From Bdellovibrionales bacterium (GTDB lineage: Bacteria > Bdellovibrionota > Bdellovibrionia > Bdellovibrionales > UBA1609), in NCBI GenBank assembly GCA_026648125.1, contig JAPKGD010000009.1, positions 1 through 13,213 on the forward strand: a DNA stretch of 13,213 nucleotides. Reading direction: 5' to 3'. The notes beneath the pieces are model-generated. The model had not been told where the DNA came from and did no database searches. It worked only from the letters and a program-made list of their open reading frames with translations. A program made the position numbers and the translations under genes. Positions 1-7,353 of this stretch are shown piece after piece. Within the stretch, counting starts at the first letter, position 1; each line of letters begins with the position of its first letter.

Positions 1-3
1 ATT

Positions 4-1374
4 ATGTCCAACGCAGCTGAGAAAATTTCAAACTATAGAGTCAATGGCATCAACAAAGTAAAAATCGCCGTCACAGATGTTGATGGAATCATGCGCGGTA
101 AGTATTTGTCCTTAGACAAATTCGAAAGCCTTGCCAACAGCACGGGCGGTTTTTGCGACTGCATCTTTGGCTGGGACGCCAATGATTCGCTTTATGATAA
201 CGCCCAGTTTACCGGATGGCATACCGCCTATCCGGATGCGCTTTATCGAATAGATTTAAGTAGTGAACGGATGCTTCCCGATGAAAAGGTTCCATTTTTT
301 ATCGCCGACTTTGTGGATAAAGATGGCAAGAGTAGCCATCCTATTTGTCCTCGCAATGTTTTAAAGGGCGTTCTCAAGCGCCTTGAAAAGGCAGGAATGG
401 GCGTGAACCTCGCCTATGAATATGAGTTCTTCGTATTTAATGAAACTCCTTATTCTGTCCGCGAAAAAAATTACCGGGATCTCAAGCCCCTGACTCCGGG
501 CATGTTTGGATATTCAGTCATTCGTAATTCCGTTCAGTCTGATTTATTTCAGGGCATGATGGATTATTTTTCGGCAATGAATGTGGAGATTGAGGGCCTT
601 CATTGCGAAACAGGGCCAGGTGTTCTCGAGGCGGCCATTAAGTATGATTCCGCCCTTAACGCTTGCGACAAGGCGAATATTTTTAAGACCTTTTCAAAAG
701 TCTATTTGCAGAAGCGCGACCTCATGGCCACCTTTATGGCTCGTTGGAATGTGAATTATCCCGGACTTGGCGGTCATATGCACCAGTCCCTCTATGATCT
801 GAAGTCTGGAAAGAATTTGTTCTTTGATAAAGGGGCTAAACATAACATGAGTCCTCTTATGCAAAGCTATGTGGCGGGTCAGCTTAAGTACATGAAGAGC
901 TTTCTCGCTCTCGTCGCGCCCACAATCAATTCCTACACGCGATTAGTTAAGGGATTCTGGGCGCCCACTGCGGTCGCATGGGGCGTGGAAAATCGCACAA
1001 CGGCTCTTCGGGTAATTCCGGGTTCAGACAAGTCTCAGCGAGTTGAGTTCCGAGTCTCCGCTGCCGATGCGAATCCTTACCTTGCCGCAGCCGCCGTGAT
1101 TGGAGCGGGTCTTTTAGGCATCGAAGAAAAACTCAAATTATCGGCACCCATCGTCGGTAATGCCTATGAAGTTCAAGACAAGCTGCCTGAGGATCAGCAG
1201 CTCCCCAGTCATTTGTCTCAAGCCATATTAAATCTCGAAAAATCAGGCCCCGCGCAAGAGCTCATGGGTAAAGATTTTATCGAGCACTTTTTAACTTCAC
1301 GGCGGTGGGAAGTTCGAGAGTACGAAAAAGCGGTCACCGATTGGCAACTGCAACGTTATTTTGAAATTATCTAA
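4..1374 (+). CDS. Glutamine-synthetase-family gamma-glutamyl-amine ligase (PuuA/GlnA3-like)
   Basis: This is a 456-residue protein of the glutamine synthetase fold. It probably couples glutamate to an amine with ATP use, as PuuA, IpuC and GlnA3/GlnA4-type enzymes do, and is probably not housekeeping GlnA. Visible motifs are an N-terminal beta-grasp segment with DVDGIMRGK (25-33), the metal-binding E139-Y-E141, E202 in HCETGPG, GGHMH with H258, the substrate/phosphate arginines R331 (ENRTTALR) and R350 (VEFRVS), and the terminal helix block NPYLAAAAVIGAG. The adenylylation loop of GlnA (NLYDLP-like) is not seen, which favours a gamma-glutamyl-amine ligase. It overlaps no neighbour, but the next gene starts 10 bp after its stop with the SD immediately after it, so the two are co-transcribed. 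The ATG lies 3 bases from the window edge, so its RBS and promoter, and possibly a longer N-terminus, cannot be judged. The family is certain; the substrate is inferred from context. Confidence 0.9.
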   Translation: MSNAAEKISNYRVNGINKVKIAVTDVDGIMRGKYLSLDKFESLANSTGGFCDCIFGWDANDSLYDNAQFTGWHTAYPDALYRIDLSSERMLPDEKVPFFIADFVDKDGKSSHPICPRNVLKGVLKRLEKAGMGVNLAYEYEFFVFNETPYSVREKNYRDLKPLTPGMFGYSVIRNSVQSDLFQGMMDYFSAMNVEIEGLHCETGPGVLEAAIKYDSALNACDKANIFKTFSKVYLQKRDLMATFMARWNVNYPGLGGHMHQSLYDLKSGKNLFFDKGAKHNMSPLMQSYVAGQLKYMKSFLALVAPTINSYTRLVKGFWAPTAVAWGVENRTTALRVIPGSDKSQRVEFRVSAADANPYLAAAAVIGAGLLGIEEKLKLSAPIVGNAYEVQDKLPEDQQLPSHLSQAILNLEKSGPAQELMGKDFIEHFLTSRRWEVREYEKAVTDWQLQRYFEII

Positions 1375-1384
1375 GAGGTGCATT

Positions 1385-2536
1385 GTGCAAAAATTTAATT
1401 ATCCTACGCAGATATATTACGGTCCCGGCAGCGTTAAAGAAATGGCCAACAGCATTGTGCAAATGGGCATTAAAAAAGTGCTGGTGGTTTCCGATAAAAC
1501 TCTTCTTGAATTAGGCATGGTCGGGCACATAACGGACACATTTCACGCGGCAGGCTTGTCCACGGCTCAGTTTTGCGATGTTCATCCAAACCCCATCGAA
1601 GAAGACGTGCTCAATGGGATCCAAGTGTACAAAAAAGGAAAGTGTGAGGCCTTTGTGGCTCTGGGCGGAGGAAGCCCCATGGATGCCGCCAAAGCCATGA
1701 TGATTTTGGTCGATCATCCAGAACCATTGGCACAATATGACGATACCAAGGGGGGCGACCAATTGATCAAAAAGCCTCTGCCTCCCGTATTTGCCATTCC
1801 CACTACGGCGGGAACAGGCAGTGAAGTTGGAAGGTCTTCGGTCATTATCATCAAGGCAACTAATGATAAGACGATATTGTTTCATCCAACGATGATGCCG
1901 AAGATTGCCGCACTTGAGCCCGAACTGACTAAAAATCTTCCTGTGTCGGTCACGGTGAACACCGGATTGGATGCGTTTACTCACAACCTTGAGGCCTACT
2001 TTGCTCCCGGATTTCATCCTATGGCCGATGGAATTGCTCTACAAGGTATGGCTTTGATCCTGGATAACCTGCCCCTCGTCGTCAAAAATCCGGGGGATCT
2101 CGATGCCAGAGGAAAGATGTTAATTGCGGCAGCCATGGGTGCCACGGCTTTTCAAAAGGGACTAGGAATGATTCATTCCATGGCTCATCCTCTCTCCTCG
2201 GAGTGCGGACTTCATCATGGATTGGCCAATGCACTGGCGCTTCCAGCTTGTGTTGAGTTTTTAGAGAAGTCAGAGCTCAACCCGGAACAGCGAAAGCGAA
2301 TCCGGGATGTTTTGAATCTATTTAAAGAACGAAACATGCAGCGTTCAACGTTAGCTGAGACCTGCCGCGATTTTTTTAAGGGCCTTGGCCTCAAGTTTGG
2401 ACTATCCAATCACGGTGTTAAAAAAGAGGATCTTACAAAGTTAAGCAAAAAGGCGATTTTGGATCCTTGTCACTCGAATAATATGATCAAGGTCACAGAG
2501 AGTGATTTTGCGAACTGTTTTGCAAAGGCCTTTTGA
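1385..2536 (+). CDS. Iron-containing alcohol dehydrogenase
   Basis: This is a 383-residue group III (Fe-dependent) alcohol dehydrogenase that interconverts alcohols and aldehydes with NAD(P). I chose the GTG at 1385 because AAGAGGTG (1373-1380) sits right upstream and the protein then begins VQKFNYPTQIYYGPGS, the usual family start. An upstream in-frame TTG at 1361 lies inside the previous gene. The nucleotide-binding motif LGGGSPMDAAK is at about residues 93-103 and PTTAGTGSEV at about 139-148. The metal ligands of the family are in place with FucO-like spacing: D196 and H200 (GLDAFTH), H264 (IHSMAH) and H278 (LHHG). The length is normal for the family. The stop overlaps the next ATG (TGATG), indicating translational coupling with the amidotransferase. 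In context it may oxidise or reduce the hydroxyl/aldehyde of a gamma-glutamylated intermediate; that is inference. Confidence 0.93.
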   Translation: MQKFNYPTQIYYGPGSVKEMANSIVQMGIKKVLVVSDKTLLELGMVGHITDTFHAAGLSTAQFCDVHPNPIEEDVLNGIQVYKKGKCEAFVALGGGSPMDAAKAMMILVDHPEPLAQYDDTKGGDQLIKKPLPPVFAIPTTAGTGSEVGRSSVIIIKATNDKTILFHPTMMPKIAALEPELTKNLPVSVTVNTGLDAFTHNLEAYFAPGFHPMADGIALQGMALILDNLPLVVKNPGDLDARGKMLIAAAMGATAFQKGLGMIHSMAHPLSSECGLHHGLANALALPACVEFLEKSELNPEQRKRIRDVLNLFKERNMQRSTLAETCRDFFKGLGLKFGLSNHGVKKEDLTKLSKKAILDPCHSNNMIKVTESDFANCFAKAF

Positions 2537-3237
2537 TGATTGGCATTTTGAATGCTTATCATTTTGATTTTAGTCCTGGTAATTATCAGGAGCACTACAA
2601 TCAGGATATTAAAGATTTTTTAACTCGCACTTTCTCAGGGGAACCCATTCGAGACTATAAAATTGCGAGAGGGGAGTGGCCGCTCTCTTTTGATGAGTGT
2701 CGATTGTGGGTGATTACTGGCAGCTCAAAAGGAGCCTACGATGATGTCCCGTGGATTCATCAATTGGTGCAATGGATTATTGGGGCCCACTCGCGAAAGC
2801 GTAAAATTTTAGGGATTTGTTTTGGCCATCAGATCATCGCCCAGGCCTTGGGAGGAAAAGTAGAGAAGAGCGCAAAGGGCTGGGGCGTTGGCGTGCGGTC
2901 ATTTGAAGTCGTTAATTTAAAGCCATGGATGAAGCCCGCCCAATCAAAGCTTGATTTGATATTTAGTCATCAAGACCAAGTCGTTCAGCTGCCTCCTGGT
3001 GCGGACCTGTTAGCCCAAAGTGAATTTTGTACCAATCAAATGTTTCAAATTGGCGAGCATATTTTAACTATGCAAGGTCATCCTGAATTCAGTGTGGAGT
3101 TTGCAAAGGGGCGACTTGATGTGCGCCAAGAGCTCATTGGCCGCAAAGTTTATGAAAAGGCTGTGTCGAGTTTGTCACTGGCCCGAGACGATAGAATTCT
3201 ATCTCAGTGGATCCGAGAATTTGCAAAACTGAAATGA
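2536..3237 (+). CDS. Class I glutamine amidotransferase / gamma-glutamyl hydrolase-like
   Basis: This 233-residue stand-alone class I glutamine amidotransferase domain is of the GMP-synthase-like type. The catalytic triad is visible: nucleophile C95 in the elbow GICFGHQ, and H182 and E184 in MQGHPEF. ITGSSKGAYDD (60-70) is the usual oxyanion-side glycine loop. It starts at the ATG overlapping the stop of the dehydrogenase (TGATG); an SD-like AAAGG lies just upstream inside that gene. In the Puu pathway the gamma-glutamyl group is removed by PuuD, a related class I GATase-fold hydrolase. Sitting behind a gamma-glutamyl ligase, this protein is a good candidate for the same deglutamylation step, although its elbow is GATase-like, not a PuuD signature. 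No synthetase partner domain is fused. Its own stop overlaps an ATG (ATGA at 3234), a remnant start of the disrupted downstream gene. Confidence 0.9.
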   Translation: MIGILNAYHFDFSPGNYQEHYNQDIKDFLTRTFSGEPIRDYKIARGEWPLSFDECRLWVITGSSKGAYDDVPWIHQLVQWIIGAHSRKRKILGICFGHQIIAQALGGKVEKSAKGWGVGVRSFEVVNLKPWMKPAQSKLDLIFSHQDQVVQLPPGADLLAQSEFCTNQMFQIGEHILTMQGHPEFSVEFAKGRLDVRQELIGRKVYEKAVSSLSLARDDRILSQWIREFAKLK

Positions 3238-3275
3238 GTAGAGATTATTCTTTCAGTTGTAAGAAACCTGGTTGA
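3234..3275 (+). pseudogene. Orphaned start of the disrupted Rieske-flavodoxin gene
   Basis: ATG at 3234 overlaps the amidotransferase stop (ATGA), the arrangement expected for the next gene of a tightly packed operon. It reads MSRDYSFSCKKPG and then hits TGA at 3273. Immediately afterwards the sequence becomes the antisense DUF1905 remnant. I infer that this is the former 5' end of the Rieske-flavodoxin gene whose middle has been replaced. The evidence is positional only; 13 codons are too few for a homology claim. Confidence 0.35.
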
Positions 3276-3294
3276 GCCAAGAACGATTAGTTTT

Positions 3295-3428
3295 TCAAGT
3301 TCGGAATAAAGAAAACCGAAAGGCTTCAACCTGGATATCTATATCAACCTGAACTGATTTCCCATTCTCGATTTTTTGAATTTTTCGAACTTCAGCTTTT
3401 ATTGGGAGCAAGTAGCTAGCCCCTTTCC
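3295..3428 (-). pseudogene. DUF1905 C-terminal gene fragment
   Basis: Read on the minus strand, this stretch is open and ends at a TGA (3295-3297). It contains GASYLLPIKAEVRK followed by IENGKSVQVDIDIQ. That matches the well-known end of DUF1905/YdeI-type domains (pattern: Y/F-LP-hK-xx-RK then G-D-x-V-x-V). No start codon or upstream half exists: going upstream, the sequence becomes the plus-strand Rieske coding region. It is therefore a fragment carried in by rearrangement. The exact left and right junctions are uncertain by about 15 bp, since both genes read through 3420-3435 in coincident codon phase. Recognition is from memory of the family motif. Confidence 0.6.
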
Positions 3429-3452
3429 AAGGGCAAGCTTAAAAATGGATGT

Positions 3453-4325
3453 GTGGAATGTCCCTGGCACTATTGGCAATTTCATCATGCCACCGGCGAG
3501 TCAGTCAGTGTGGAGGCATCTAAGCATTTTACCTCGAGTGGAGGAAGTGTACCGCACTATCCGCTAAGAGAAGACGGTGATTCGCTCTTTATCGACCTAA
3601 CTCAAGAGTCGGAGCGAGTACCGGCTTCCTATAATATGAAGGGCAATTTGGCACGGGAGCCAAAGCGTGAGGCGGGGCCGATTCGTGTTGTTGGTCTTTC
3701 AACGACAGCCATGGATAAAGAGCATCCGCGCTTTTCAACCTCTGAGGAATTATTAAAGTCAGCATTGAGTTTAGCGACTCAACGATTAAATGTTGAAACT
3801 AAATTCATTGCGCTTTCGGATTTAAAAATACGGCATTGCGAGGGGTTCTATTCGAAATCTGAAAGGGCCTGCACTTGGCCCTGTTCAATCACCAAAATGG
3901 ACCCCACAGATGAGATGAGCCTTATCTATGAGAATTTAGTACACTGGGCGGATGTAGTTATTGTGTCGAGTCCCATCCGGTGGGGTGGCGCGAGTTCACT
4001 GTATTATAAGATAGTTGAGCGATTAAATAGTGTGCAAAATCAAATTACTGTTAATAACAAAGCCCTGATTAGAAATAAGGTTGTAGGTTTGATCATTACC
4101 GGGGGGCAAGATAATATTCAGTCCGTCGCGGGACAGATGTTGGCCTTTTTTGGTGAATTGGGTTTTATGGCTCCGCCATTTCCGTATGTGGCGCACTCAC
4201 TGGGTTGGTCGGCAGAAGACATGGAAAAGAACATGGAATATGTTAGGAATTCTGAGTTCTTGCATGAAGAGTCGTTTAAGTTGGTAGAACGAAGTGTTGA
4301 GCTTGCAGGAAAACTTATTTCTTAG
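3453..4325 (+). CDS. NAD(P)H-dependent FMN reductase-like protein fused to a half Rieske domain (5'-truncated)
   Basis: Residues 78-290 form a flavodoxin-fold reductase. The first beta strand is at IRVVGLSTT, the segment SSPIRWGGASSLYYKIVERL (172-191) is the flavin-contact loop and helix, and a Cys-containing insert (C129, C140, C144) precedes it. Residues 1-50 are the second half of a Rieske 2Fe-2S domain: CPWHYWQFHHATGE (C3 and H6 as the second cluster-ligand pair), then PHYPLREDGDSLFIDL. The reading frame is open only from 3420 (preceded by TAG at 3417) and already reads PLSKGKLKNG, the normal linker between the two Rieske ligand pairs. The first C-x-H pair is absent, being replaced by the DUF1905 fragment. 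GTG at 3453 is the only usual start in frame and has no SD, so expression and cluster assembly are doubtful. It is 28 bp from the next ATG. It could be a decaying gene or a reductase domain still translated from an internal start (for example the ATG of NMKGNL). Confidence 0.75.
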   Translation: MECPWHYWQFHHATGESVSVEASKHFTSSGGSVPHYPLREDGDSLFIDLTQESERVPASYNMKGNLAREPKREAGPIRVVGLSTTAMDKEHPRFSTSEELLKSALSLATQRLNVETKFIALSDLKIRHCEGFYSKSERACTWPCSITKMDPTDEMSLIYENLVHWADVVIVSSPIRWGGASSLYYKIVERLNSVQNQITVNNKALIRNKVVGLIITGGQDNIQSVAGQMLAFFGELGFMAPPFPYVAHSLGWSAEDMEKNMEYVRNSEFLHEESFKLVERSVELAGKLIS

Positions 4326-4353
4326 ACGAAAAGTTACATTTTAAGGGGGCAGA

Positions 4354-5415
4354 ATGAAGTATCCAGAATTGTTTCAACCATTGAAATTAGGCGCAATCAC
4401 GATTCCAAATCGAATTTTAATGGCCCCTTTAACCAGATGTCGTGCCGGTCTTGAGCACATACCAAATGAGCTTATGGCGACTTACTATTCTCAAAGATCT
4501 TCGGCTGGTCTCATTGTGGCTGAAGCCACGATGATAGAAGAGAATAATTCAGCCTTCATTGCTGAGCCTGGAATCTATAGTAAGGAGCAGATCAATGGTT
4601 GGCGCATGGTTACGGATGCGGTCCATAAGAAGGGTGGGCATATATTTTTACAGATCTGGCACGGGGGACGAGCCTGTCATCCCGAAATGAACAATGGCCA
4701 CCATACTGTGGCGCCCTCAGCTATTGCGATTGAGGGAGAAGTTCATACGCTCAATGGAAAAAAGCCTCACGTTCAGCCGCGTGAGATTTCGGATTCTGAA
4801 ATACCCCGGTACGTCGGTTTATATAAACAAGCGGCATTAAATGCACGAGAAGCAGGCTTTGATGGAGTTGAGGTGCACGGGGCCAATGGGTATTTGATCG
4901 ATCAGTTTCTGCGCGATGGCTCCAACAAGCGTAAAGGGCCTTATGGTGGAGATATTCCGAACCGAGCACGCTTTTTATTTGAAGTTTTAAATGAAGTAAC
5001 TAGGGCAATTGGTGCTGATCGCGTTGGGCTTCGGCTCTCTCCACTGAACAGTTACAACAGCATGAAGGACTCGGATCCGGTGGCTCTTACGAAGTACCTA
5101 GCAAGTGAGCTCAATAAATATAATCTGGCGTACCTACATATGATGCGTTCGGATTTTTTTGGTCTGCAATCGGCTCCCATCATCGAAACCACTCGTAAGG
5201 CCTACAATGGAATTTTGATTGGAAATATGGGTTACACCCCCGAGGAAGCTGCGAGCTCAATTAAGGCCGAAGTGATTCAGGCAGTCGCTTTTGGCCATCA
5301 CTATGTGAGTAATCCCAATTTGGTGGAGAAAATTAAGAGCGGGGAGCCTCTGGTAGAACCCGATCAGTCGACATACTACACTCCGGGCGAAAAGGGTTAT
5401 ACTGATTACGTTTGA
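4354..5415 (+). CDS. Old Yellow Enzyme family ene-reductase (NemA/alkene reductase type)
   Basis: This 353-residue FMN-dependent TIM-barrel oxidoreductase would reduce activated C=C bonds of unsaturated aldehydes, ketones and nitro compounds with NAD(P)H. Landmarks are all present: LFQPLKLGAITIPNRILMAP at the N-terminus, T27 (PLTRCRA) tuning FMN, Q100 in LQIWHGGR, the substrate-binding pair H175/N178 in HGANGY with the proton-donor Y180, R227 in GLRLSP, and the family C-terminus GYTDYV. The ATG is set by AAGGGGG at 4343-4349, four bases upstream. It is the last gene of the plus-strand cluster, directly behind the flavodoxin-like reductase, and is followed by terminator-like structures. Whether it serves the amine pathway or detoxification is not visible. 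Confidence 0.95.
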   Translation: MKYPELFQPLKLGAITIPNRILMAPLTRCRAGLEHIPNELMATYYSQRSSAGLIVAEATMIEENNSAFIAEPGIYSKEQINGWRMVTDAVHKKGGHIFLQIWHGGRACHPEMNNGHHTVAPSAIAIEGEVHTLNGKKPHVQPREISDSEIPRYVGLYKQAALNAREAGFDGVEVHGANGYLIDQFLRDGSNKRKGPYGGDIPNRARFLFEVLNEVTRAIGADRVGLRLSPLNSYNSMKDSDPVALTKYLASELNKYNLAYLHMMRSDFFGLQSAPIIETTRKAYNGILIGNMGYTPEEAASSIKAEVIQAVAFGHHYVSNPNLVEKIKSGEPLVEPDQSTYYTPGEKGYTDYV

Positions 5416-5446
5416 TCAGAAGCATAATTAGATCGACCTTTTTTTT
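5412..5446 (+). terminator. Candidate rho-independent terminator of the OYE gene
   Basis: A short stem, TTGATC (5412-5417) with GATCGA (5431-5436; one G-T pair), is followed two bases later by T8 (5439-5446). It overlaps the stop codon of the ene-reductase. The stem is short and weak but the T run is good. Confidence 0.4.
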
Positions 5447-5454
5447 AAGTGGAG

Positions 5455-5481
5455 AAGAGCCCTCGATGAGTGGGTTCTTTT
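5455..5481 (+). terminator. Second candidate terminator between convergent genes
   Basis: AAGAGCCC (5455-5462) pairs with GGGTTCTT (5472-5479; one G-T pair) around a 9-nt loop and runs into TTTT. It lies between the plus-strand ene-reductase and the minus-strand acetyltransferase and probably backs up the preceding structure. Confidence 0.5.
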
Positions 5482-5540
5482 CGGGCAGATTCGATCTTGA
5501 CGAGCTTTGAACCACCGTCAATGTATGTGCACGAGAGCCT

Positions 5541-6086
5541 TTAAAGGGCTTCGAGTTCGTCTTTACGGATTTCGAAGACCTTTGCCGGAGTGCCATCTCG
5601 GACAATACCAAAGCTAACATTTTCTTCGCCAATATATCGAATCCCGAGTTGTTCTTTCACGCGAATGGCACCGATATTTTGCTTAGGGGTTTTAAAGAGG
5701 ATTCTTTGAAGGTTGAACCTTTTGAGAAAAATGTTACACGCGAGGCGATAGCTTATTTTTGCAATGCCTCTTCTTCGCATTGCTGGATCCCAAATGTGAG
5801 CGTGGAAAATTCCGTAGTCCCCTTCCTCAATGGGAAACAAAGTGTGAAAACCTACGGGCTTATTATTGTAAACGATAATCAGTGCATTGAGTTTTGATTG
5901 GGCCAGCCCGTGATTGAGTCTGCACTTTTCTATAAGCGCTGCCTTCATGTCCGATTCCGAGGGTAGCTTTGCGGGATCTACACCAATGGACTCAATAAAT
6001 CCTGTGGGGGAGTGAAACCAATAGTTGAGAATAAATGGAATGTCGGCTTCAGATAAATCACGTACTAAAATATCTTCTGAGTTCAT
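5541..6086 (-). CDS. GNAT family N-acetyltransferase
   Basis: This is a 181-residue single-domain GNAT acetyl-CoA transferase. The N-terminus ILVRDLSEADIPFILNYW is the usual first strand and helix. NALIIVYNNKPVGFHTL is the central hairpin. DPAMRRRGIAKISYRLA carries the R-x-x-G-x-A pyrophosphate-binding loop of motif A. The end VFEIRKDELEAL forms the last strand. I prefer the ATG at 6086 (MNSEDILVRD), with a weak GGA upstream; an in-frame ATG at 6098 would add four residues. It lies about 100 bp downstream of the FAD oxidase on the same strand and may be co-transcribed with it. The substrate is unknown. An amine, polyamine or amino acid would fit the neighbourhood, but this is not shown by the sequence. 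Confidence 0.85.
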   Translation of the reverse strand: MNSEDILVRDLSEADIPFILNYWFHSPTGFIESIGVDPAKLPSESDMKAALIEKCRLNHGLAQSKLNALIIVYNNKPVGFHTLFPIEEGDYGIFHAHIWDPAMRRRGIAKISYRLACNIFLKRFNLQRILFKTPKQNIGAIRVKEQLGIRYIGEENVSFGIVRDGTPAKVFEIRKDELEAL

Positions 6087-6183
6087 AGATTTCCACATTT
6101 AACCAACAATTTGATATACCGCAACCTGAGCTCGCTCTTAAGGCAAAGCGATCTGCACCTTCACTGCTTTACCTGGGTCATCT

Positions 6184-7353
6184 TTAGAACCGTCGGGCGG
6201 AGAGCCAATCGGGAACGCTTCTTCCGTAGACCATATCGACAAGGCTTTTGGCCGTGTGGAAGGCGAGTCCAATGCCATGGGCGGTGTAGCCACCTGCAAA
6301 AAAGACCTGCGGGTCTTCGGGTATTGCACCAACCATCGGCTCACCATCGCGGGCAAAGCCCATGATGCCAGACCAACGGTGCGTGACCTTGGCGTCTTTA
6401 AACTGCGGAAGGTGAGTGACGACAAAGTCATGAAGGGCGTCTTGAATGGGCGCGGTGATGTGGTCGGAATAGCCAGTTTCGGTTTCTTTTTCGATTTGTC
6501 TAAAGCCGCCAATCAAAAGCTCTCCGCTCGGAATTTGTCTAAAGTAATCCAAATAGAAATTGGCGTAGCAAGGAGCATCCATAAATCGCGGAACGGCTTG
6601 CATCATCAAGCATTGCCCGCGTGTGGGGTAAATCTTGTCTTTAAACCACGGGTGCAGCGTTGCCGAATAGGCATTCATGTTGAGAAGAATCATGGGTGCT
6701 TCAAATTCGCCGCGGTCAGTTTTAAGAGTCCGCATTCCGTCCTCGCCCTCGCGAATCTGAAAGGCTTCGGTGTTTTCAATTAAATCGGCTTTAACCCGGC
6801 TCGCCATTTTTTCGACCAAGGCCACGGGGTTCACCGAAGCATCGTCGAGATATTTTATGCCGCCAACAAAGTTTGTCGCGCCCGTGTGTTTACGGATCTC
6901 CAGGGTATCAAAAATCTGCGTGCGGATATCGAGCTTGGCCATGGTTTCCGCCACGTTTTTTAGCTCCGCAAATTCGTTGTCTTGGGCGGCAAGGGAGTAG
7001 GCGCCATTTTGTTCAAATTGCAATTCCGTGCCGCTGTCTTGAATGATTTCGTTTTTCAGTAGGCGCAGATTTTCTTGGGCAAAGCGCCAAATCGCAGTGG
7101 CCTGTTCAAGGCCATGCTTATTGATCATGCGATTAAAGTGTTCTACCGAGCCACAGGTGATAAAGCCGGCGTTTCTTCCACTTGCGCCGAAGGCGAGTCG
7201 TGACCTTTCGATGATGGCAATTTTAAGCGACGGGTCTTCTTTATTAAGCCAATAGGCCGTCGAAAGCCCAGAAATTCCAGCGCCAACGATGATGGCATCG
7301 TAGGATTTTTTTTGTCCATTTGCCGAGCGGTCTAACCAATATGAAATACTCAT
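6184..7353 (-). CDS. FAD-dependent amine oxidoreductase, PuuB/DAO family (gamma-glutamylputrescine oxidase-like)
   Basis: This 389-residue D-amino-acid-oxidase-fold flavoprotein is of the PuuB/OrdL type. It has the ADP-binding motif DAIIVGAGISGLSTAYWL (G24, G26, G29), the ribose-binding acid E49 in AIIERS, and the FAD-contact stretch FGASGRNAGFITCGS (55-69). The C-terminal FAD signature runs from HRWSGIMGFARDGEP to FFAGGYTAHGIGLAFHTAKS. Relatives oxidise secondary or gamma-glutamylated amines to an aldehyde, releasing an amine and H2O2. The start ATG at 7353 overlaps the stop of the upstream GNAT (ATGA), so the two are translationally coupled. It would supply the oxidase step missing from the plus-strand ligase / dehydrogenase / amidotransferase operon about 3 kb away. 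The family is clear; the substrate is inferred from context. Confidence 0.92.
   Translation of the reverse strand: MSISYWLDRSANGQKKSYDAIIVGAGISGLSTAYWLNKEDPSLKIAIIERSRLAFGASGRNAGFITCGSVEHFNRMINKHGLEQATAIWRFAQENLRLLKNEIIQDSGTELQFEQNGAYSLAAQDNEFAELKNVAETMAKLDIRTQIFDTLEIRKHTGATNFVGGIKYLDDASVNPVALVEKMASRVKADLIENTEAFQIREGEDGMRTLKTDRGEFEAPMILLNMNAYSATLHPWFKDKIYPTRGQCLMMQAVPRFMDAPCYANFYLDYFRQIPSGELLIGGFRQIEKETETGYSDHITAPIQDALHDFVVTHLPQFKDAKVTHRWSGIMGFARDGEPMVGAIPEDPQVFFAGGYTAHGIGLAFHTAKSLVDMVYGRSVPDWLSARRF

Noticed and set aside
6256..6783. Open plus-strand frame of 175 codons
   Set aside because: It is wholly antisense to the FAD oxidase, which has clear family motifs. It shows no motif of its own and is a shadow.
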